In this document: one piece after another, positions 49,474-58,798 of the stretch
Numbering within the stretch: the stretch's first letter is position 1
Layout: each line of letters begins with the position of its first letter
From: Acidaminococcus fermentans DSM 20731
GTDB lineage: Bacteria > Bacillota > Negativicutes > Acidaminococcales > Acidaminococcaceae
Length of the DNA: 64,000 bases
Reading direction: 5' to 3'
Assembly: GCF_000025305.1 (NCBI RefSeq)
Contig: NC_013740.1
Location: 1,612,001 to 1,676,000 of the forward strand
Made by a program: the position numbers and the translations under genes
Notes under the pieces: generated by a model
What the model was told of the DNA's origin: nothing
The model's input: only the letters and a program-made list of their open reading frames with translations
The model's database searches: none

Positions 49474-49508
49474 GTCAGCGGTCAACGGTCAGCTGTCAGC
49501 GGCCGTTC
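49474..49508 (+). repeat. Heptamer array 15, five units
   Basis: GTCAGCG GTCAACG GTCAGCT GTCAGCG GCCGTTC, starting on the base after the rpn terminator stem. Confidence 0.88.
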
Positions 49509-49518
49509 GTGCGTCCCG

Positions 49519-49575
49519 CGGGGCAACCGGCCTGCGTTCCCTACGGTACCGCAATGGATTGTTGGTTTCCCGCCG
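49519..49575 (+). repeat. Right-hand copies of two direct repeats
   Basis: CGGGGCAACCGGCCTGCG (49519-49536) is identical to 46879-46896. CTACGGTACCGCAATGGATT (from 49541) is the partner of 48389-48423. Confidence 0.75.
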
Positions 49576-49610
49576 AACAAATCTGATCTCCGCCTTCTTC
49601 CCCAGCCCCC

Positions 49611-49639
49611 TTGCCCCCTTCCCCCAACTGTTCTATACT
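49611..49639 (+). promoter_or_regulatory. Promoter of alpha/beta hydrolase gene
   Basis: TTGCCC at 49611-49616 and TATACT at 49634-49639, spaced 17 bases. Confidence 0.5.
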
Positions 49640-49674
49640 ATTACCCGTGACCAAATGGAAAGGATGCCTGCTTC

Positions 49675-50436
49675 ATGGAAAAATACATCGATATCAATGA
49701 AAACGGCTACAGCGTCCGCTGCAAGCTGTTCTACCAGAAGGATTTCCGGAACATTCCCAACCTGGTGATCTGCACCCACGGGTTCGGGGGAAACAAGGAG
49801 AACCATTCGGCGGCCAAGTTTGCCCAGCAGCTGATCACCAAATACAAGGGGTACGGGGTGCTGGTATTCGACTGGCCCTGTCACGGGGCCGACGCCCGGA
49901 AGAAACTGGTGCTGGAGGAATTCATGACCTACCTGACCCTGGTGGTGGACTACGCCCGGAAAGAACTCCATGCCACCACCCTGTATAACTATTCCGCCAG
50001 TTTCGGAGCCTACCTGACACTGAAATACATGGCGGAAATCGGCAATCCCTTCAAAAAGGTGGCCCTCCGGTGCCCGGGGATCCACATGGCCCAGCTGACC
50101 CGGAACTACCTGAGCCCGGAAGAGATGGAGAAGCTGAAAAAGGGCAAGGAAGTCCAGGTGGGCTACGAACGGAAGATGAAGATGGACCAACAGTTCCTGG
50201 ACGATCTGGACCGGTCGGACATCCGGAAGTATGAGTACTTCGACTGGGCGGACAATATGCTGATTCTCCACGGGACCAAGGACAAGCTGGCCCCCATCGA
50301 GGATTCCCGGGAATTTGCGGAGAACAACGTGATCACCTTCCTCCCGGTGGAAAACGCCAACCACACCTTCAGCGATCCCAAGACCAGTGATTTCGCCGCC
50401 CACACGATCGTAGAGTTTTTCGGACCGGAACAATAA
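49675..50436 (+). CDS. Alpha/beta hydrolase
   Basis: A 253-residue serine hydrolase. VICTHGFGGNKENH gives the oxyanion loop (HGFGG), the nucleophile is the Ser in YSASFGAY (an A/S-x-S-x-G variant of the usual GxSxG elbow), an Asp is in LHGTKDKLAPIEDS, and the His is in VENANHTFSD, so the Ser-Asp-His triad is complete. No signal peptide. It is likely a carboxylesterase or acyl-peptidase-like enzyme; the substrate is not evident. It ends at a bidirectional terminator shared with ftsY. Confidence 0.88.
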   Translation: MEKYIDINENGYSVRCKLFYQKDFRNIPNLVICTHGFGGNKENHSAAKFAQQLITKYKGYGVLVFDWPCHGADARKKLVLEEFMTYLTLVVDYARKELHATTLYNYSASFGAYLTLKYMAEIGNPFKKVALRCPGIHMAQLTRNYLSPEEMEKLKKGKEVQVGYERKMKMDQQFLDDLDRSDIRKYEYFDWADNMLILHGTKDKLAPIEDSREFAENNVITFLPVENANHTFSDPKTSDFAAHTIVEFFGPEQ

Positions 50437-50477
50437 AAAAATAAGGGGTGCTGCTCCCGCAGCACCCCTTATTTTTT
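50434..50477. terminator. Bidirectional terminator, hydrolase / ftsY
   Basis: AATAAGGGGTGCTGC and GCAGCACCCCTTATT around TCCC with A-run and T-run on both sides; it covers the ftsY stop codon. Confidence 0.92.
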
Positions 50478-51386
50478 CGTTTCAAACAATGCTTCCACGA
50501 ACTGCTGGGGATCGAAGGGGCGGAAATCCATCATCCCTTCGCCGATGCCGATCCACTTTACATCCAGCCCCAGTTCCTCCTTGATGGCGACCACCACGCC
50601 CCCTTTGGCGGTGCCGTCCAGCTTGGTGAGCACCACCCCGGTCACATGGGCGGTTTCCAGGAAGATCTTGGCCTGGCTGATGGCGTTCTGACCGGTGGTG
50701 GCGTCCAGCACCAGCAGGGTCTCATGGGGTCCGTCGGGGATTTCCTTCCGGATCACCCGGTAGATCTTGTCCAGTTCCTTCATCAGGTTGGTCTTGTTGT
50801 GGAGCCGTCCGGCGGTATCCACAAAGAGCACGTCGGCTTTCCGGGCAATGGCGGCTTTCACCCCGTCATAGACCACTGCCGCCGGATCCGCCCCGTCCCC
50901 GTGAGCGATCACGTCCACCTGGGCTTTTTTGCCCCAAATCTGGAGCTGTTCCGTGGCTCCGGCCCGGAAGGTGTCCGCGGCGCACATCATCACCTTGTAC
51001 CCCATGAGCCGGTAATAATTGCTCAGTTTGCCGATGGTGGTGGTCTTCCCCACCCCGTTCACACCCACCACCAGGACGATGGAGGGATGGCCCTTGAAGC
51101 GCATCCGGGGTCCGGTGGTCTTCAGCAGGTCGGCAATGTAGCTTTTCAGGAAGGGCAGGGCCTCCGCCGGCGATTTAATCTGCCGGGTGGCAGCAGCCTT
51201 CCGCAGGGCGGCCATGATCTTTTCCGTGGTCTTGATCCCCACGTCCCCGGCCACCAGGATCATCTCCATCTCATCCATGAAGTCCTCGTCCAGGTCCACG
51301 CTGGCTCCCACCAGGTCCTCCATCCGTTCGGTGAAGTTTTTCCGGGTCTTGCTGAGCCCGTCTTTCAGTTGTTCCATAAAACTCAT
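50469..51386 (-). CDS. ftsY: Signal recognition particle receptor FtsY
   Basis: A 305-residue SRP GTPase that docks ribosome-SRP complexes at the membrane. NG domain motifs: GVNGVGKTTTIGKLS (P-loop), DTFRAGATEQL, VDTAGRLHNKTNLM and LTKLDGTAKGG. The long acidic A domain seen in E. coli is absent, as in many Firmicutes. Its ATG overlaps the smc stop (ATGA). It is the last gene of lspA-rluD-pyrR-smc-ftsY. Confidence 0.97.
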   Translation of the reverse strand: MSFMEQLKDGLSKTRKNFTERMEDLVGASVDLDEDFMDEMEMILVAGDVGIKTTEKIMAALRKAAATRQIKSPAEALPFLKSYIADLLKTTGPRMRFKGHPSIVLVVGVNGVGKTTTIGKLSNYYRLMGYKVMMCAADTFRAGATEQLQIWGKKAQVDVIAHGDGADPAAVVYDGVKAAIARKADVLFVDTAGRLHNKTNLMKELDKIYRVIRKEIPDGPHETLLVLDATTGQNAISQAKIFLETAHVTGVVLTKLDGTAKGGVVVAIKEELGLDVKWIGIGEGMMDFRPFDPQQFVEALFETKK

Positions 51387-54300
51387 GATTCGGCTACCTC
51401 CGATAATTTCACAGACAGCACCCGGGATACCCCGGATTCTTCCATGGTGACCCCGTGGAGCACATCCGCGGCTTCCATGGTCCCTTTCCGGTGGGTGATC
51501 ACGATGAATTGGGTCTGCTGTCCGTAGGCTTTCAGGAATTGGGCAAATCGGTCGATGTTGGTTTCATCCAGGGGTGCATCGATTTCGTCCAGGATCACAA
51601 AGGGCGCCGGCTGATAGGTCAGCAGGGCGAACAGCAGGGCGATCACCGTCAGGGCCCGCTCTCCCCCGGAAAACAGGGACAAATTCCGCATCTTTTTCCC
51701 CGGCGGCTGGGCCTCGATCTCGATGCCCGATTCCAGCAGGTTCTTCTCATCCTGGATCCGCAGCTGAGCCCGGCCCCCGCCGAACAGCTTCTCATAACAG
51801 TCGCTGAAATACCCGTTGATCTGCTTAAAAGCTTCCCGGAACCGGCGGGTCATGTCGCTGTTGATGCCGCTGATCACCGTTTCCAGCTGTTCCCGGGCCT
51901 GGACCATGTCCTGGTACTGTTTCTTCAGAAAATCGTACCGTTCCCGGGCTGCCTGGTATTCTTCCTGGGCGGCCTGGTTCACCGGTCCCAGTTCTTCCAG
52001 TTCCCGGGCGGCCTGGGCTTCCCGTTTTTTCAGTTCCCCTTCCGGCAGATCCCCTTCCAGGGCTTCCTGCCGGGCGGTTTCCTCGGTGAGCCCGTAGGCT
52101 TCCTGGAGCTGCTGCCGGCTGTGCTGGGCCTCTGCGGCCTTTTTCACCTGGTCCATTTCGCAGTTGTGGAGTTTCTGCCGGATACTGGCTTCCTGGCCCT
52201 GGAGGATCACTCCCTGCTGGGTCAGCTGCTGCCGCTGTGCCAGCAGGGCTTCCCGGGCGTCCAGGAACTGCTGCCGGGCACTGTCGCTGCCGGCCAGTTC
52301 CGCTTCCAGCCCGGCGATTTTCTTTTCCAGGGCGGCCCGGTTCTTTTCACAGCCGGCAATGGTTGTTTCCAGCTGCCGGGTCTCTTCTTCTCCCCGGGTG
52401 ATTTCCTGCTGGGTCTTTTCTCCCAGCTGGTCGATAGACTGGATCCGGGCGTTCAGGGCTTCCAGCTGGCTCTGGCCCGCATTGACGGCGATCAGGGCAT
52501 CCTGGTGCCGGCGGGTGGCCCCTTCCAGCAGGGTCCGCTGTTCCACCAGCCCGTCACTGAGGGCCTGGGCCGCTTTTTTCCCTTCCACATCGGCATTTTC
52601 CATGGCTTCCACCTGGGGAGCCAGTTCTTTGGCCTGGGCCTGGAGGGCCAGGAAATTTTCCGCCCCCTGGCGCTTTTCCCCCAGCAGCAGTTCCAGATTT
52701 TCCTGCTGGCGTTTTTTCTGGGTTTCTTCCTGCTGGACCCGGGCCACTGCCCCGGCCTTTTCCACTTCGATTTTCTGGAGGGCTTCCACTCCCTGCTGGC
52801 GTTTTTCCTTCACCCGCCGACCTTTTTCCGCCAGGTCTTCCAGTTCCTGCCGGAGCGTCTCCCCGGCCTTTTCCAGGGCCTGGGTCTCTTCCGTCAGATG
52901 GCGGATTTCCTGCTTCCGGGACAGGAAGCTTTTCCCCTGCTGTTTCTGGCCCCCGCTGAGGGACCCGCCGGCGTAGACCACATCCCCTTCCAGGGTGACG
53001 ATCCGCACCCGCATATCTGCTTTCCGGGCCGCCGCCATGGCATGGTCCAGATTGTCCGCCACCAGCACCTGGCCCAGGAGGAACCGGACCGCCGGCCGGA
53101 CGGCCTCTTCGCACCGGACCAGATCCCCGGCGATGCCGATGATCCCCGGGCAGGACAGGGCCGCCTTTTCCCGGGTTCCCAGGGCCCGGGGACGGAGGGT
53201 ATCCAGGGGCAGGAAGGTGGCCCGTCCCCCCTGGACTTTTTTCAGATAGGCGATGGCATCCTGGGCCGCCCGGGCATCCTGGGTGATGATGTTCTGGAGG
53301 GCACCGCCCAGGGCCGTTTCCAGGGCGGTTACATAGGCATCCTCCACGGAAAACAGTTCTGCCACCACCCCGCAGATCTTCGGCCGGAAAGCTGCCCGGG
53401 CATTCAGTACGGTCCGGACCCCTTTGCTGAACCCTTCATGTTCCCGTTCCATGGCGGAAAGCACCTGGAGACGGGCTTTTTTCTGGTTCAGGGTCCGCCG
53501 GTTCTGATTCAGGCCGGCTTCCTTTTCCCGGTAGGCCCGGACGCTCTGTTCCAGGTCCCGGTTCAGTTGGAGGGCCTGTTCTTCCAACTGGTTTTTCCGG
53601 TCTTCCAGGGTCTCCAGCCGGTCTTTTTCCTCCTGGAGGGCCCCTGTGACACCTTCCAGGCCTTCTTCCGCTTCCCGGACCTTTTCCTTCAGCTGTTCCT
53701 GCTGCCGGTGGAGCCGTTCCTGTTCCTGGCGGATCCCCGCCAGTTTGTTCCGGGTCATCACCAGGGTCCGCATGCTGTCGAAAGCCTGCTCCTGATAGGC
53801 CTGGAGTTTTTCTTCCCCGGCTTTCACCAGGCCCGTGAGGGTTTCCTTTTCTGCGGCGGCCTTTTCCAGCAGGTTCCGGGACCGGTACTGGTTTTCTTCC
53901 AGCCGGTCGTATTCCTCGGTGACCAGACGCAGATTTTCCTGGCTCCGGGCCAGTTCCTCCTCCAGGCCGGTACGGGCTTTGGCCAGCTGGTCCATCCGGT
54001 TCCGGCTCTGCTGGATCCGTTCTTCCTGGACTGCTTTCTGGCTCCGGTAGCCGGCGGCTTCCTTTTCCCGGGCCATGATCTTTTCCTGGCAGGCGCTGTA
54101 GGCGTCTTCCTGATTCTGGAGCTTCTGTTCCAGTTCTTCTTCCTGGCCGGTGAGTTTTCCGGACAGATCCGCCAGTTCCTTCAGCTGTCCTTCCAGGGAC
54201 CGGATCTTTTCCTTCAGCCGGGTCTTTTCCCCTTCCAGGGCTCCCAGCTGGGTCAGCAGCCGGGTCACCTTCACCTGCCGGAGCCGGCCACTGATTTCCC

Positions 54301-54946
54301 CGTACTGCCGGGCCTTTTCCGCCGCCGCTTCCAGGGGCACCAGCTGGTTTTCGATTTCGCTCTGGATATCCTGGATTCGCAGCAGGTTGGCGGCGGTGTC
54401 ATCCAGTTTCCGCAGGGCTTCCTTCTTCCGCAGCCGGTATTTGGCAATGCCCGCCGCCTCTTCGAAGATGGACCGCCGGTCTTCCGGACGGCTGTTGAGG
54501 ATCTCGTCGATCTTGTTCTGGCCGATGATGGAAAGGGATCCCCGGCCCAGACCGGTATCCGCAAACAGGGCCACCACATCCTTCAGCCGGCAGTTCTTCC
54601 CGTTGATGATGTATTCGCTGTCCCCGCTCCGGAACACCCGGCGCTGGAGAGAGACCTCGTCGAAATCCACCGGAAGGCTGTGATCCGTGTTGTCGAACAC
54701 CAGATCCACTTCCGCCATGCCCATAGGCCGTCGGCCGCTGCTGCCGGCGAAGATCACATCTTCCATTTTGGTGCCCCGGAGGTATTTCACGCTCTGTTCC
54801 CCCAGCACCCAGCGGATGGCATCGGAGATGTTGCTTTTGCCGCTGCCGTTGGGGCCCACAATGGCCGTGATCCCCGGCTCAAAGTCGATATTCACTTTAT
54901 CCGCAAAGGACTTGAACCCATGGGCTGAGAAACTTTTTAAACGCAC
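51383..54946 (-). CDS. smc: Chromosome partition protein SMC
   Basis: A 1187-residue SMC ATPase that compacts and segregates chromosomes with ScpAB. N-terminal Walker A AIVGPNGSGKSNISDAIRW, two long coiled coils around a hinge at about residues 500-660, signature LSLFSGGERALTVIALLFAL-type loop (LFSGGERALTV) and Walker B FVILDEIDAPLDETN. Overlap with ftsY of 4 bases is a common arrangement in Firmicutes. Confidence 0.97.
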   Translation of the reverse strand: MRLKSFSAHGFKSFADKVNIDFEPGITAIVGPNGSGKSNISDAIRWVLGEQSVKYLRGTKMEDVIFAGSSGRRPMGMAEVDLVFDNTDHSLPVDFDEVSLQRRVFRSGDSEYIINGKNCRLKDVVALFADTGLGRGSLSIIGQNKIDEILNSRPEDRRSIFEEAAGIAKYRLRKKEALRKLDDTAANLLRIQDIQSEIENQLVPLEAAAEKARQYGEISGRLRQVKVTRLLTQLGALEGEKTRLKEKIRSLEGQLKELADLSGKLTGQEEELEQKLQNQEDAYSACQEKIMAREKEAAGYRSQKAVQEERIQQSRNRMDQLAKARTGLEEELARSQENLRLVTEEYDRLEENQYRSRNLLEKAAAEKETLTGLVKAGEEKLQAYQEQAFDSMRTLVMTRNKLAGIRQEQERLHRQQEQLKEKVREAEEGLEGVTGALQEEKDRLETLEDRKNQLEEQALQLNRDLEQSVRAYREKEAGLNQNRRTLNQKKARLQVLSAMEREHEGFSKGVRTVLNARAAFRPKICGVVAELFSVEDAYVTALETALGGALQNIITQDARAAQDAIAYLKKVQGGRATFLPLDTLRPRALGTREKAALSCPGIIGIAGDLVRCEEAVRPAVRFLLGQVLVADNLDHAMAAARKADMRVRIVTLEGDVVYAGGSLSGGQKQQGKSFLSRKQEIRHLTEETQALEKAGETLRQELEDLAEKGRRVKEKRQQGVEALQKIEVEKAGAVARVQQEETQKKRQQENLELLLGEKRQGAENFLALQAQAKELAPQVEAMENADVEGKKAAQALSDGLVEQRTLLEGATRRHQDALIAVNAGQSQLEALNARIQSIDQLGEKTQQEITRGEEETRQLETTIAGCEKNRAALEKKIAGLEAELAGSDSARQQFLDAREALLAQRQQLTQQGVILQGQEASIRQKLHNCEMDQVKKAAEAQHSRQQLQEAYGLTEETARQEALEGDLPEGELKKREAQAARELEELGPVNQAAQEEYQAARERYDFLKKQYQDMVQAREQLETVISGINSDMTRRFREAFKQINGYFSDCYEKLFGGGRAQLRIQDEKNLLESGIEIEAQPPGKKMRNLSLFSGGERALTVIALLFALLTYQPAPFVILDEIDAPLDETNIDRFAQFLKAYGQQTQFIVITHRKGTMEAADVLHGVTMEESGVSRVLSVKLSEVAES

Positions 54947-54958
54947 GGCAGTCCCTTC

Positions 54959-55525
<567 letters not shown>

Positions 55526-56518
55526 TCAATGGAACTGCCCGTGGCGCAGACGGGTCAGGATGGTTTGCATGTCTTCCGGCACTGGAGCCCTGAAGGTCAT
55601 CCATTCTCCGGTACGGGGATGGCGGAAGGTCAGCTGCTCAGAATGGAGCGCCTGGCCGTTGATGGAAAAGCAGGTTTTCTGGGGACAGTATTTGGGGTCC
55701 CCCACCAGGGGATGGCCGATATACGTCATATGGACCCGGATCTGGTGGGTCCGGCCGGTCAGGAGCCGGCAGCGGACCACGGTGAATTTCCCGTACCGTT
55801 CCAGAACTTCGTAATCGGTGGCCGCCCACCGGCCCCCGGAAGGCACCACCGCCATTTTCTTCCGGTCCCGGGGATCCCGGTCCAGCTGGGTTTCGATATG
55901 CCCCCGGTCGTCTTTGATGTTCCCCCGGACAATGGCCAGATAGGTCCGTTTGGCTTCCTTTTTCTGGATCTGCTCCGCCAGGGACAGATGGGCCCTGTCG
56001 TTCTTGGCGCAGATCATCACCCCGCTGGTGTCCTTGTCCAGTCGGTGGACGATTCCCGGCCGGATCACCCCGTTGATGCCGGACAGATCCCGGCAGTGGT
56101 ACAGCAGGGCGTTCACCAGGGTCCCGTCCGGGTTCCCGGCGGCCGGATGCACCACCATGCCCCGGGGTTTGTTCACCACGATCACATCCTGGTCTTCATA
56201 GAGGATATCCAGGGGGATGTTCTCCGGCCGGGCTTCCAGATCCACCGGAGGCAGCACCTGCACCTGGAACACGTCCCCTTCCTTTACCTTGGTATTGGCC
56301 TTGGCCGGTTTCCCGTTCCGGGTGACCCGGCCTTCCTGGATGTCGTGCTGGACGGCGGACCGGGTGCAGTCCAGCCGGGCAGCCAGGAACACATCCGCCC
56401 GCAGGCCCTTTTCTTCCGGGGCTGCAGGGTCCAGGGTCTTCAGTTCTGCCCCATCCGGGGTTTGTCCGGTTGTTCCGGGTGCTGTCCCTTCCCGGTTTCG
56501 TTCTCCAGCATACTCCAT
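55526..56518 (-). CDS. rluD: RluD-type 23S rRNA pseudouridine synthase
   Basis: A 330-residue pseudouridine synthase. An S4 RNA-binding domain (LRADVFLAARLDCTRSAVQHDIQEG) is followed by the catalytic domain with the Asp in GIVHRLDKDTSGVM and with GRTHQIRVHMTYIGHPLVGD. It modifies uridines in helix 69 of 23S rRNA if it is a true RluD. The ATG at 56516-56518 follows AGGAGTGGG and puts the first 26 codons inside the end of lspA (79-base overlap in another frame). Confidence 0.93.
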   Translation of the reverse strand: MEYAGERNREGTAPGTTGQTPDGAELKTLDPAAPEEKGLRADVFLAARLDCTRSAVQHDIQEGRVTRNGKPAKANTKVKEGDVFQVQVLPPVDLEARPENIPLDILYEDQDVIVVNKPRGMVVHPAAGNPDGTLVNALLYHCRDLSGINGVIRPGIVHRLDKDTSGVMICAKNDRAHLSLAEQIQKKEAKRTYLAIVRGNIKDDRGHIETQLDRDPRDRKKMAVVPSGGRWAATDYEVLERYGKFTVVRCRLLTGRTHQIRVHMTYIGHPLVGDPKYCPQKTCFSINGQALHSEQLTFRHPRTGEWMTFRAPVPEDMQTILTRLRHGQFH

Positions 56519-56919
56519 ACGATCAGTCCCACTCCTGCACAAATAAAGATATCAGCCACGTTGAACACCGGCCAGAAATGAAAATCCACAAAGTCGATCA
56601 CGTACCCGGTGGCGATCCGGTCGATCAGGTTCCCCAGGGCGCCCCCCAGGAACAGTCCCGTCCCCAGCCGGGCTCTGGGGCCTTCCCGCCGGATATGGTC
56701 CCGGAGCAGGAAAATGGCCACAGCGGCCGCCAGGGTGATCACCACAAAGAAGACCCGCTGGTATTCCAGCAGGCCGAAAGCCGCCCCCGGGTTCAGCACA
56801 TAGGTGCAGCTGACCACCCCGGGGATCACCGGGAAGCTCATGCCGACGGTCATGGTATGGGTAATGAACAGTTTGGTGATCCGGTCCAGCAGGACCACCA
56901 GACAAATCTGTTTGAGCAT
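56440..56919 (-). CDS. lspA: Lipoprotein signal peptidase
   Basis: A 159-residue aspartic membrane peptidase (signal peptidase II) that cleaves before the lipidated Cys of lipoproteins such as the one at 2.1 kb. Conserved boxes: LLDRITK, VLNPGAAFGLL, LGGALGNLIDRI (catalytic Asp) and VDFHFWPVFNVADIFI (catalytic Asp). Four membrane helices; the C-terminal tail is charged. AAGGAGCC precedes the ATG. It is directly downstream of the probable 6S RNA. Confidence 0.95.
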   Translation of the reverse strand: MLKQICLVVLLDRITKLFITHTMTVGMSFPVIPGVVSCTYVLNPGAAFGLLEYQRVFFVVITLAAAVAIFLLRDHIRREGPRARLGTGLFLGGALGNLIDRIATGYVIDFVDFHFWPVFNVADIFICAGVGLIVWSMLENETGKGQHPEQPDKPRMGQN

Positions 56920-56954
56920 CGGTGCAACAGGCTCCTTTGATTATTTTGGTATAA

Positions 56955-57150
56955 AAAAAGAAAGAGCCCTACAATGCCGTACCAATTCCGAGTTTTGAAC
57001 CTGCCTAAGCAGGTGGGTGCCCTCCCTGTCATATCTGATGTCCCCTCGAAAGGGCATATCATCAACGGCCGGAGTTCACGGGCTCCCTTATAGAGAGTGT
57101 TGGCTCAAAACATATGGAATTCGACTCGCACATCGGAGGGTTGCTCTTTT
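56955..57150 (-). ncRNA. ssrS: Probable 6S RNA
   Basis: A minus-strand RNA of about 195 bases, bounded by a good promoter (57157-57185) and a T-rich end (CTTTCTTTTTTTA). Its ends pair: AAAGAGC..CCCT with AGGGCTCTTT, then CGATG with CATTG. GAGTCGAATTCC can pair with GGAATTGGTAC-side bases to extend the rod. The segment CACCTGCTTAGGCAGGTTCAA has the small hairpin and GTTCAA seen on the 3' side of the 6S central bubble. It could instead be an lspA leader, since lspA starts 36 bases after its terminator. Confidence 0.55.
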
Positions 57151-57156
57151 ATCTGT

Positions 57157-57185
57157 ATTATACAGCCATAAGGGAATATTGTCCA
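57157..57185 (-). promoter_or_regulatory. Promoter of probable 6S RNA
   Basis: TGGACA at 57180-57185 and TATAAT at 57157-57162 on the minus strand, spacing 17. Confidence 0.75.
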
Positions 57186-57195
57186 GTCTTTTCCC

Positions 57196-57846
57196 TTATC
57201 CCTTCACCTGTTCCAGGATCTGTTCCGAACTGTCGATGAGAGAAGTGGGCCGGAGGGCCGCCAGTTCATCCCGGTCCCGGAAGCCCCAGGTCACCAGGAA
57301 ACAGTCCATGCCGGCGTTGTCCGCGGTCATTTTATCCACTTCCGAATCCCCCACATACACCGCCTCTTCCCGGGGGATGCCCAGTTCCTCCAGGGCCCGG
57401 AACACCGTATCCGGTGCCGGTTTCCGCCGCACCTCCCGGCTTTCCCCGATGGCCACCTGCATGGTTTTGGGGAAATACCGGTCCCGGAGAGCCAGCACCG
57501 CCGGATGGGCCTTGTTGGACACAATGGCCGTCTTCACCCCCAGTTTTTCCAGGGCTTCCAGCAGTTCCGGGATGCCCCGGTAGGGACGGGTCTCCTCGTT
57601 GCAGTGGGCCAGGTAATAGGTCCGGAAATCCTGGAACACCCGCTGGAACCGGGCCGGGTCCATGGTCTCCGGCAGGGACTTGTGCAGCAGGTTTTCCAGC
57701 CCGTTGCCCAGGGCCCGGCGCACCTGGAGCCGGGTACGGGGGGCACAGCCCGCTTCCCGGCAGGCCGCATTCACACTGTTCCACAGATCCGTCAGGGTAT
57801 CCAGAAGGGTCCCGTCCAGATCAAAAACCACCGCCTTGTATTTCAC
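57196..57846 (-). CDS. HAD hydrolase, phosphoglycolate phosphatase-like
   Basis: A 216-residue HAD phosphatase with motif I VVFDLDGTLLDTLTDLWNSV, a helical cap, motif II TAIVSNKAHP, motif III Lys in REVRRKPAPDT and motif IV YVGDSEVDKMTADNAGM. This is the Gph/PpaX plan; the exact substrate is open. GTG at 57846 is chosen because AAGGAG lies 10 bases upstream; a GTG three codons earlier touches the ribosome site. The leader just upstream is a heptamer array (57866-57907). Confidence 0.9.
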   Translation of the reverse strand: MKYKAVVFDLDGTLLDTLTDLWNSVNAACREAGCAPRTRLQVRRALGNGLENLLHKSLPETMDPARFQRVFQDFRTYYLAHCNEETRPYRGIPELLEALEKLGVKTAIVSNKAHPAVLALRDRYFPKTMQVAIGESREVRRKPAPDTVFRALEELGIPREEAVYVGDSEVDKMTADNAGMDCFLVTWGFRDRDELAALRPTSLIDSSEQILEQVKG

Positions 57847-57865
57847 GTTCCACACACTCCTTAAC

Positions 57866-57907
57866 GTTCGTCATTCATCGTTCATCGTTTGTCGTTCATC
57901 GTTCGTC
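57866..57907 (-). repeat. Heptamer array in 5' leader of HAD gene, six units
   Basis: Plus strand GTTCGTC ATTCATC GTTCATC GTTTGTC GTTCATC GTTCGTC; on the minus strand GAYRAAC units leading into the AAGGAG ribosome site. It shares the unit GTTCATC/GATGAAC with the comFC leader array. Confidence 0.88.
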
Positions 57908-57911
57908 GTGA

Positions 57912-58151
57912 GGCTGCTGCAGAGGCAGATGCCTGCGCTGTCAACGGTCTGCAGGCGCTGGAAAGCAATTTCTGCAAATTGATCATAAACAGCATAAACC
58001 GCAGGGGCCGCAGGCCGGGCGGCCCGCAAAACACACGGACAACCGTTGATTTGGCGGGCTGCCGGGCCTGCAGCCCCTAAAGGAACGATTCATCCCTGCA
58101 AAAAATTTGCCGGCAAATTTATCATTCGGCAGCTGACAGCTGACCGTTGAC
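57912..58151. repeat. Composite repeat region (arrays, palindromes, AT block)
   Basis: Gene-free. In order: GTCAACG GTCTGCA GGCGCTG GAAAG (57940-57964), CAATTTCTGCAAATTG, a palindrome pair with the linker GCAAAACACACGGACAACC (57999-58090), AAATTTGCCGGCAAATTT (58103-58120), and minus-strand array GTCAACG GTCAGCT GTCAGCT GCCGAAT (58124-58151). All the repeat types of the window occur here together. Confidence 0.85.
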
Positions 58152-58236
58152 AGGATTTCCTCCACAGGGAAGATGATACCACATCCTGTCAAACTATGGT
58201 ACAATAAAAGAATCAAACCAGAAGGAGAGTGGGTCC

Positions 58237-58791
58237 ATGAAAATCCTGCGTTCTTTACTGCTGACGGCCATCCTGGCGGTCAGTGCGGCGTTCACCGCCT
58301 TTGCCTCTCCGGAAGCTCCCACGGATCAGGAAGTGATCCAGGCCTTCCAGGAAGCCAACACTGTTTATGAATGGTTCGAACATCATCCCCTGAAAACCGA
58401 CGGAAAAGGGGAAAAAGACACCGGGTACATGATCTATTACACGGTGGCCGACAAGAATTACCCCAACATGATGGCCCTGAAGACCCGGGTCAATGAATGC
58501 TTCACCGAAGCCCTGGCCGGCTTCATCATCAGCGACAGCCGGATGTACCGGGAATTCGACGGGAAGCTGTATGTGGCCCCCAGTGCCAAAGCCCTGGATC
58601 CCCGGAAAGGGACCTCCACCATCAACATCGTGCGGGAATCCCCCACCCGGATCAACCTGGAGGTATCCACCCCCATCATGGAAGACCCGGTCCACGGGAA
58701 AACCAATGTGGTGGAAACCCGGAAAACCATCTTCCCCTATGTGAAGACCCTGAAGGGATGGCGGTTCTCCTATTTTGAATCCCTGGAGTAA
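58237..58791 (+). CDS. Exported protein of unknown function
   Basis: A 184-residue protein with a signal peptide (MKILRSLLLTAILAVSAAFTAFA) and a small alpha/beta mature domain, EVIQAFQEANTVYEWFEHHPL, then YYTVADKNYPNMMALKTRVNECF and FPYVKTLKGWRFSYFESLE. The plan resembles NTF2-like or IseA-type exported domains, but I cannot assign a family. It is probably periplasmic. AGAAGGAGAG precedes the ATG. It is single, with terminator and array directly after. Confidence 0.78.
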   Translation: MKILRSLLLTAILAVSAAFTAFASPEAPTDQEVIQAFQEANTVYEWFEHHPLKTDGKGEKDTGYMIYYTVADKNYPNMMALKTRVNECFTEALAGFIISDSRMYREFDGKLYVAPSAKALDPRKGTSTINIVRESPTRINLEVSTPIMEDPVHGKTNVVETRKTIFPYVKTLKGWRFSYFESLE

Positions 58792-58798
58792 GAAAAAT

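Noticed and set aside
51455-54928. A 1157-codon open frame opposite smc
   Set aside because: It is a mirror frame of smc, very rich in Phe, Leu, Gln and Gly, without recognisable domains. smc itself has all expected motifs.
57866-57907. Short coding ORF across the GTTCATC array
   Set aside because: A low-complexity repeat with no ribosome site; it lies in the leader of the HAD gene.
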